DNA of 32,814 nt from Bdellovibrio sp. (GTDB lineage: Bacteria; Myxococcota; SpSt-1050). The notes under the pieces are model-generated. The model had not been told where the DNA came from. It searched no databases and saw only the letters and a program-made list of their open reading frames with translations. The position numbers were made by a program, and so were the translations under genes. Shown one piece after another: positions 27,850 through 32,814 of this stretch. Position 1 is the stretch's first letter, and every line of letters starts with the position of its first letter. The stretch is from assembly GCA_020725805.1 (NCBI GenBank), contig DYEF01000020.1, positions 1-32,814 on the forward strand. The letters run 5' to 3'.

Positions 27850-28701
27850 ATGAAAATCCCGGAAAGTATAATCAGAAGATTTTCGGACTCAGACAGATTC
27901 AGAGAAGATTTTGATTTGATTAATTTCAAATATCATAGGGAATCATTTGAGTTTGAGCACTCTAAATTTGCGGTAATTACAAGAGACGAAGGAAGATTCT
28001 TTGCCCAGATTCTGATTTCAAAAAGATTGATTCTCGCCTATGCCCAGAATCTTCTGCAGAAGAAGAACATACTCCTTCTGCCGGATTTTGTTGAAACATC
28101 TTCGGTTGTTCTCCTGACAGATATATTAAACAGGATAGAGGAAGAGTTCAATCTCGGACTTGAGATATCGCATTCTGCGGATATTGCAGACAGACCTACC
28201 ACTGATTTTATTGCACAGATAAGATATAAAAAGATTTTTGCACCCGTTATCATCAGAGTGAATTCAGAAATCTTTTACCGGCTTATTGTGAATTCAGGCC
28301 AGAATCCCGAGGAATTCAGTGATTTTGAGGTAACTCTTCTGGGCGAAAAATATATTCCGCTCGAGACAATCGGTGAGCTTGGAGAGAAGGACATTCTGAA
28401 AATGCCTCCGGAATTTAATCTGTTTGTTAACAAATCAATAAGAATAGGCAGCCAGTGGCTTTATCAAAAGGAGGAGACAGTGAATAACAGTACAATTCAG
28501 CCCGAACAACTATCTGTTCCAGTAACGTTCAGTACAGAACTTGGAAATCTCAGTATCTCCCAAATCAGAGAGATTCTTAATCAGAATAAGGTTTCCGAAA
28601 TACTGAACAACAAGGAGTGCAAAATCATTATCGGGAATACAGTTGTTGCAACAGGAGATATCTATGAAAATCAGGTCAGAATTGCAAAGATATTTATCTG
28701 A
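27850..28701 (+). CDS. SctQ/FliN-like (SPOA domain) C-ring/sorting platform protein
   Basis: 283 aa; C-terminal SPOA-like LSVPVTFSTELGNLSISQIREILNQNKVSEILNNKECKIIIGNTVVATGDIYENQVRIAKIF; gene order precedes SctR. Confidence 0.75.
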   Translation: MKIPESIIRRFSDSDRFREDFDLINFKYHRESFEFEHSKFAVITRDEGRFFAQILISKRLILAYAQNLLQKKNILLLPDFVETSSVVLLTDILNRIEEEFNLGLEISHSADIADRPTTDFIAQIRYKKIFAPVIIRVNSEIFYRLIVNSGQNPEEFSDFEVTLLGEKYIPLETIGELGEKDILKMPPEFNLFVNKSIRIGSQWLYQKEETVNNSTIQPEQLSVPVTFSTELGNLSISQIREILNQNKVSEILNNKECKIIIGNTVVATGDIYENQVRIAKIFI

Positions 28702-28981
28702 AAACCGCTATAAGGCGGTCTTTTTACTGTTAATTGCGCTCGCTGTCTCTGTTTTATCTGCTGAATTATCGGCAATATTCATTCTTGCTTTTGGAATATT
28801 TATTCTTTTCAGAAGAAGGGCAGCAGGTCAGGTGCCGGAGAGCGGAATACATGTTGTCGACAGGAAGAGGATTAGCAGCGATACAGATATTTATCTGATA
28901 GAGTACAGCGGCAGAAGATATCTGATTTTTTCAGGAAAGAACTCTGCACTAAAGATAGGTGAGGAGAGAAGCGATGTTTAG
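28664..28981 (+). CDS. FliO-like small membrane protein
   Basis: ATG 28664 with aggag RBS. Single hydrophobic segment (AVFLLLIALAVSVLSAELSAIFILAFGIFILF) followed by a small basic/beta segment, directly upstream of SctR/FliP. Confidence 0.5.
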   Translation: MKIRSELQRYLSENRYKAVFLLLIALAVSVLSAELSAIFILAFGIFILFRRRAAGQVPESGIHVVDRKRISSDTDIYLIEYSGRRYLIFSGKNSALKIGEERSDV

Positions 28982-29678
28982 TATGAGTCATTATGTTCTC
29001 TTTTTCTATTCTGCAACTGAAAGATTCAATATTGATTACACCTCCGGATTCAGACCGGGTGTCTTTCTGTTTTTGCTGGTAATTCTTGCTTTTATACCAT
29101 TCATAATTATGATGCTGACGTCTTTTGTTAAATATTCCGTTGTCCTTACCATTCTGAAAAATGCAATCGGGCTTCAGCAGATTCCGCCTTCGTCTGTCAT
29201 AACCGGATTATCTGTCATACTTACTATATTTACAATGCAGCCGGTTGCCCAGAATATGTATTCAAATGCCCGGGAATCGTTCGACCGTGAAAATATGCAG
29301 ATGAAACTGGATAATGTCCCGGATATCCTAAAGGCTTTTGAAGCAGCAAAACCTCCGCTTGTAGGGTATCTCAGAAAACACACGGGAGAGAAGGAATATC
29401 ACCTGTTCGCCGATGCCGGGAGAAAAAATCTTGAAGAGGATTCTATTCTTATTCTTGCCCCTGCCTTTGTCATAACGCAGCTAAAGGAGGCTTTTGTTCT
29501 CGGTTTCAGACTATTTATTCCGTTTCTTATCATTGACCTTCTTGTTGCTAACCTGCTTGTGGCACTGGGGCTCAATATGCTGACACCGGTAACTATCTCT
29601 CTCCCGCTCAAACTTCTGATATTTGTTATTTCTGACGGCTGGTATCTGATTACCAAAAATCTCATTTCCGGTACCTGA
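28974..29678 (+). CDS. sctR: Type III export apparatus protein SctR/FliP
   Basis: ATG 28974 with gaggagag RBS; FVKYSVVLTILKNAIGLQQIPPSSVITGLSVILTIFTMQPV, FLIIDLLVANLLVALGLNMLTPVTISLPLKLLIFVISDGWYLI. Confidence 0.92.
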   Translation: MFSMSHYVLFFYSATERFNIDYTSGFRPGVFLFLLVILAFIPFIIMMLTSFVKYSVVLTILKNAIGLQQIPPSSVITGLSVILTIFTMQPVAQNMYSNARESFDRENMQMKLDNVPDILKAFEAAKPPLVGYLRKHTGEKEYHLFADAGRKNLEEDSILILAPAFVITQLKEAFVLGFRLFIPFLIIDLLVANLLVALGLNMLTPVTISLPLKLLIFVISDGWYLITKNLISGT

Positions 29679-29680
29679 TT

Positions 29681-29929
29681 ATGGAAATCTCACTTTATTT
29701 CATTCAGCAGAGTCTTCTTGTTCTCGCAGTATTTCTCTTCCCTCTCTTTGCATTACTACTGATTTCGGGCATTATTATTTCTGTTATTCAGGCGATGTTT
29801 CAGATTCATGAAAGTTCGATAGTCTTTGTGACCAAGCTGGCAATAACGACAGCCTATATGTTTATTGCCGGGAAAGATTTCTATAACCATTATATTACGC
29901 TTGTTATAAAAATATTTGAGGGAAGATGA
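29681..29929 (+). CDS. sctS: Type III export apparatus protein SctS/FliQ
   Basis: 82 aa, two TM helices, LLLISGIIISVIQAMFQIHESSIVFVTKLA; between SctR and SctT. Confidence 0.9.
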   Translation: MEISLYFIQQSLLVLAVFLFPLFALLLISGIIISVIQAMFQIHESSIVFVTKLAITTAYMFIAGKDFYNHYITLVIKIFEGR

Positions 29930-30690
29930 GTATAAATATAAGCGAAGTAGCCGGCATAATGATTGTATCGCTTTCGCTTGGTGTGAGGTTTGTACCGGTA
30001 ATCAGTCTCTCCGAACTTTTAGGGGGAAGATTTACGCCTCTTATGGTCAAATCCTCCCTTGTCGCGATTCTTGGTTTTTTCAGGTATTTCACTTCGGACA
30101 GGAGTTTTATCTGCCAGAGTATTGATATTGGCTTTATTGTTTCAGAATTTCTGCTGGGATTTCTGATTGCAGCGCCTTTTATAATACTTACAAAATTTAT
30201 AATAAATTCATCCTCGGTTGTGGAAAACCTTTTCGGAAGTATGGGGGTATTGAACTCGCAGGGGATTTTTGATGAAAGGAGTTCGGTACTGGAAATGATA
30301 TTCGAAATGATTGTCATACTAATTATATTTTCATCAGATTCACATCTCTTCCTTTTGAAGCTGCTGCTTGGCACAACAGATCTGTCCTTCGGACAGGAGA
30401 TAATCAGACAGATGACATACGGAATAATCAGTAACCTCAACCTGATTTCAAAGAACGGTCTGGGATATTTCGGCCCTGTCATATTTATTGCCCTCTCACT
30501 GACAGTAATTTTTGCATTTGCGGATCTGACAGGGGGAAATCTGAATATCTCATCGAATACTCTTTTCATAAATACAATAGTAATAATTGGCGGTATCATT
30601 ATCATGTTAAAGAAAATATGTTTATATATACAAATAGATATTTTTCGTATCAGGAATCTGGCTGAAACAATTCAAAACCTGTTTAATTGA
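29926..30690 (+). CDS. sctT: Type III export apparatus protein SctT/FliR
   Basis: 254 aa multi-TM, overlapping SctS (ATGA) and SctU; GFIVSEFLLGFLIAAPF segment, canonical position. Confidence 0.85.
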   Translation: MSINISEVAGIMIVSLSLGVRFVPVISLSELLGGRFTPLMVKSSLVAILGFFRYFTSDRSFICQSIDIGFIVSEFLLGFLIAAPFIILTKFIINSSSVVENLFGSMGVLNSQGIFDERSSVLEMIFEMIVILIIFSSDSHLFLLKLLLGTTDLSFGQEIIRQMTYGIISNLNLISKNGLGYFGPVIFIALSLTVIFAFADLTGGNLNISSNTLFINTIVIIGGIIIMLKKICLYIQIDIFRIRNLAETIQNLFN

Positions 30691-31736
30691 TGGAAAAGAC
30701 AGAAAAACCGACACCACACAGACTGAAGAAGGCGAGAGAGGAGGGGCAGACCTTCTCGTCAAGACCTTTCGAGTCGTATATAAAACTCATTATTGCAATA
30801 CCGGTCATCTCCTTAGCATTAAAGCGGTATTCTGAAGGATTCAGACTATATTTTTCCGACAGCAGGACTTTTTTTGGTTGCGAGGTATTCTCCGGAAATT
30901 TTCCTCTTGTCTTTCTGAACGGGATTTTTTACCTTTCTCTTTTGCTGATAATCATTCCTGTGTCAGATATTCTCCTTCCGTTTACCTACAGACCAAATCT
31001 GGCCTTTTCAGGCACATTCGGAAGGAATATTCGTAATTACTTCGAGCACATAAATCCGGTAAATCTTTTTTCGAAGGAGAGGCTGATTAAAACTGCACTG
31101 AATTTTATGAAGATAATTTTTTTTCTTGGAGTTGTCCTGCTTTATCTCAAGTCAAGCATATCCGTAATACCGGATTCTGTGATTATAAAGGGAAATGCCC
31201 CGGTTATACTCGCCGTTACGATATACAGGATAATTCTTTTTTCCTTATTTACCGGTCTTGCAGTTGGTTTGCTGGACATGATTTATGAAAGGTATAAATA
31301 TACACGCGGACTATATATGACAAAGCAGGAGATAAAGGAGGAATTCAAAAATCAGGAAGGGGATCCCGAGGTAAAGTCGAGACAGAAGAGATTCAGGCAT
31401 ATGATTCTATTCACAGATATGAAAAGGGATGTGAAAAAGGCGAAATTTCTGCTCGTGAACCCTACGCATATCGCAATACCGATAATTTATTCAGGAAACG
31501 AAGATGCTCCTCAGATTGGTTATATCGGTATTGATAAGGATGCGCAGAGAATGATTGCTTTTGCGGGTACGTATTCTGTTCCTGTGGTAAAAAATATCAG
31601 CCTTGCACGGGAATTCTTCAGAACATATGAGCCCGGAGATGAAATAAATGAAAAGCATTATGAAGTGATTGCATCTCTTCTGGCTTTTGTTTCTTCTCTT
31701 GAATATAAAATCGATTACATTGATATGGATAGATAA
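30690..31736 (+). CDS. sctU: Type III export switch protein SctU/FlhB
   Basis: MEKTEKPTPHRLKKAREEGQ N-terminus, four TM region, KQEIKEEFKNQEGDPEVKSRQK, autocleavage motif NPTH (31458-31469) followed by IAIPIIY. Confidence 0.95.
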   Translation: MEKTEKPTPHRLKKAREEGQTFSSRPFESYIKLIIAIPVISLALKRYSEGFRLYFSDSRTFFGCEVFSGNFPLVFLNGIFYLSLLLIIIPVSDILLPFTYRPNLAFSGTFGRNIRNYFEHINPVNLFSKERLIKTALNFMKIIFFLGVVLLYLKSSISVIPDSVIIKGNAPVILAVTIYRIILFSLFTGLAVGLLDMIYERYKYTRGLYMTKQEIKEEFKNQEGDPEVKSRQKRFRHMILFTDMKRDVKKAKFLLVNPTHIAIPIIYSGNEDAPQIGYIGIDKDAQRMIAFAGTYSVPVVKNISLAREFFRTYEPGDEINEKHYEVIASLLAFVSSLEYKIDYIDMDR

Positions 31737-31753
31737 GAATACCTGCTGATTGA

Positions 31754-31790
31754 GATTCACAATCAAAGTGAATCGGGGTTCTTTCGTTTT
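31754..31790 (+). terminator. Possible terminator of the T3SS-type operon
   Basis: Stem GATTCAC/GTGAATC with 7-nt loop (31754-31774), followed after a GGGGTTCTTTCG spacer by a T-rich run; the U tract is not immediately adjacent. Confidence 0.35.
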
Positions 31791-32335
31791 TATTTCAGCA
31801 CGAACTCCTTTTCTGCAACCATATTACCGTCGAGATATATTTCTGCCTTGTATTTTCCTGTGAGCATAAATATGGCAAGCTCTGTTCCTGCAACAGGCAT
31901 TATATATTTTGCAGTCAGTACCATATCAGAATTTTCAATTATTATTCCGTTTTCTGAATATGAAGCGTTTTTGTCAAAATCTACATCTGCATCGGAACTG
32001 AAGTACAGACTCCCGTCAGGAAGAAATATCTTCATCCCGATTTTATGGTAACCCGAGAAGTATGAAAATCTGGCAGCGATAACCAAATCTATAACAGAAT
32101 TGATTGAGAATTCCGGGGGTACATCTTCACTGAAAAGCTTTGCAGGATCTTCTGAAACTGATATTTCAATCTTTTTGAGCATATTTGCAACTGATGTGGT
32201 GGAAATTTTTCTGCTTTTATCTGCCTTTTTCAGGAGCAGCAGATCATTGTGCAATGAATTGAGCACTAAATCGTCTTCGTAAGTTCCGCATCCTATAAGT
32301 CCCAAAACCAGAATAATTATACATACCTTCTTCAT
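31790..32335 (-). CDS. Predicted lipoprotein, unknown function
   Basis: MKKVCIIILVLGLIGCGTYED lipobox; ggaggtgg RBS; C-terminal beta-rich domain. Confidence 0.75.
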   Translation of the reverse strand: MKKVCIIILVLGLIGCGTYEDDLVLNSLHNDLLLLKKADKSRKISTTSVANMLKKIEISVSEDPAKLFSEDVPPEFSINSVIDLVIAARFSYFSGYHKIGMKIFLPDGSLYFSSDADVDFDKNASYSENGIIIENSDMVLTAKYIMPVAGTELAIFMLTGKYKAEIYLDGNMVAEKEFVLK

Positions 32336-32448
32336 AATCCACCTCCCTGAGCAGATAATAGATTATTAATTCAACTTATATGCCAGAATGTGTTATATTT
32401 AACCTATTGATTTTACGTGCATTTTAAGAAGTGTGGTGGAGTGTTTGT

Positions 32449-32481
32449 GGTATTTTCTACCATTGTTGGGTATTTTTTACC
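32449..32481. repeat. Two tandem 13-bp palindromes GGTATTTT(C/T)TACC with 20-bp period
   Basis: GGTATTTTCTACC (32449-32461) and GGTATTTTTTACC (32469-32481); together they form a nested GTGGTA...TACCAC dyad (32447-32483). Confidence 0.8.
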
Positions 32482-32499
32482 ACATTGTAAAGTAAAATT

Positions 32500-32526
32500 G
32501 CCCTGTCTCCACTATGGAAACAGGGC
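32500..32526. other. Strong hairpin
   Basis: GCCCTGT-C-TCCA-CTA-TGGA-A-ACAGGGC: 7-bp + 4-bp stem with one mismatch, 3-nt loop. Confidence 0.8.
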
Positions 32527-32533
32527 TAAAGGG

Positions 32534-32551
32534 CGGTCCTTCCACTGACCG
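32534..32551. other. Second hairpin
   Basis: CGGTC-CTTCCACT-GACCG, 8 nt after the first hairpin. Confidence 0.55.
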
Positions 32552-32814
32552 TAAGTAATAAGTACTCAATAATTGTTCCGTTTTACCGGGAGTAGGGGGG
32601 AAGGCGGAAAGGTGCCATCTATGAAAGGGGGTTGTCAAGAGAAAAATCGTTTCTATCCATAATCAAATTGGAATAATTTGTTCATATCCCATATTCCAAA
32701 GCCATAAGGGTTCTCATCCATCTATTCGAGGTCTATTTGCCTCAGGTTTTTTATTTGAGGCCCCAAAGCCGCATACAGGTACAAAACCTCTTATGGTTAT
32801 GACACCACAAAGCG

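Noticed and set aside
29904-30605. 233-aa minus-strand ORF
   Set aside because: Antisense to SctT; no recognisable features.
32372-32387. Possible sigma-54 site upstream of the minus-strand lipoprotein (TGGCATATAAGTTGAA on the minus strand)
   Set aside because: The -12 GC is GA and two further consensus positions differ; too weak to call.
32620-32814. Long plus-strand open frame to the right edge (...SHKGSHPSIRGLFASGFLFEAPKPHTGTKPLMVMTPQS)
   Set aside because: No in-frame start codon with RBS until the last ~20 nt and no recognisable family; cannot be supported as a gene.

Overview
The window is 32.8 kb from a diderm (LPS-type) bacterium; I cannot place the lineage from sequence alone. Left to right it carries: (i) the 5' end of a probable IS1634-like transposase cut by the left edge; (ii) a lipoprotein + OmpP1/FadL-like outer-membrane protein pair; (iii) a GH31 glycosidase predicted to be a lipoprotein; (iv) mnmG, an MltD-like LysM transglycosylase and a deoxynucleoside kinase-like gene on the minus strand; (v) two adjacent rubrerythrin/ferritin-like genes; (vi) an unusual MshEN(GspE N-terminal)-HEAT protein translationally coupled to a response regulator with a DUF4388/PATAN-like C-terminus; (vii) a membrane glycosyltransferase, a dual-AMIN protein with seven 51-bp Pro/Ala-rich repeats, and LptD; (viii) a membrane PAS-GGDEF protein; (ix) a small lipoprotein; (x) tmRNA (ssrA), whose tag reads AGKTNANENLALAA; (xi) a ~1,860-aa Ig/Fn3 + LVIVD-repeat lipoprotein; (xii) a compact type III secretion export-gate operon (coiled-coil SctO/FliJ-like, unknown 94-aa ORF, SctQ-like, FliO-like, SctR/S/T/U) behind a near-consensus sigma-54 promoter; (xiii) a lipoprotein and an unexplained, hairpin-rich ~480-bp non-coding right end. 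The best candidate for an undescribed system is the sigma-54-controlled T3SS-type operon beside the giant LVIVD lipoprotein. Family calls come from reading motifs; no database search was run.
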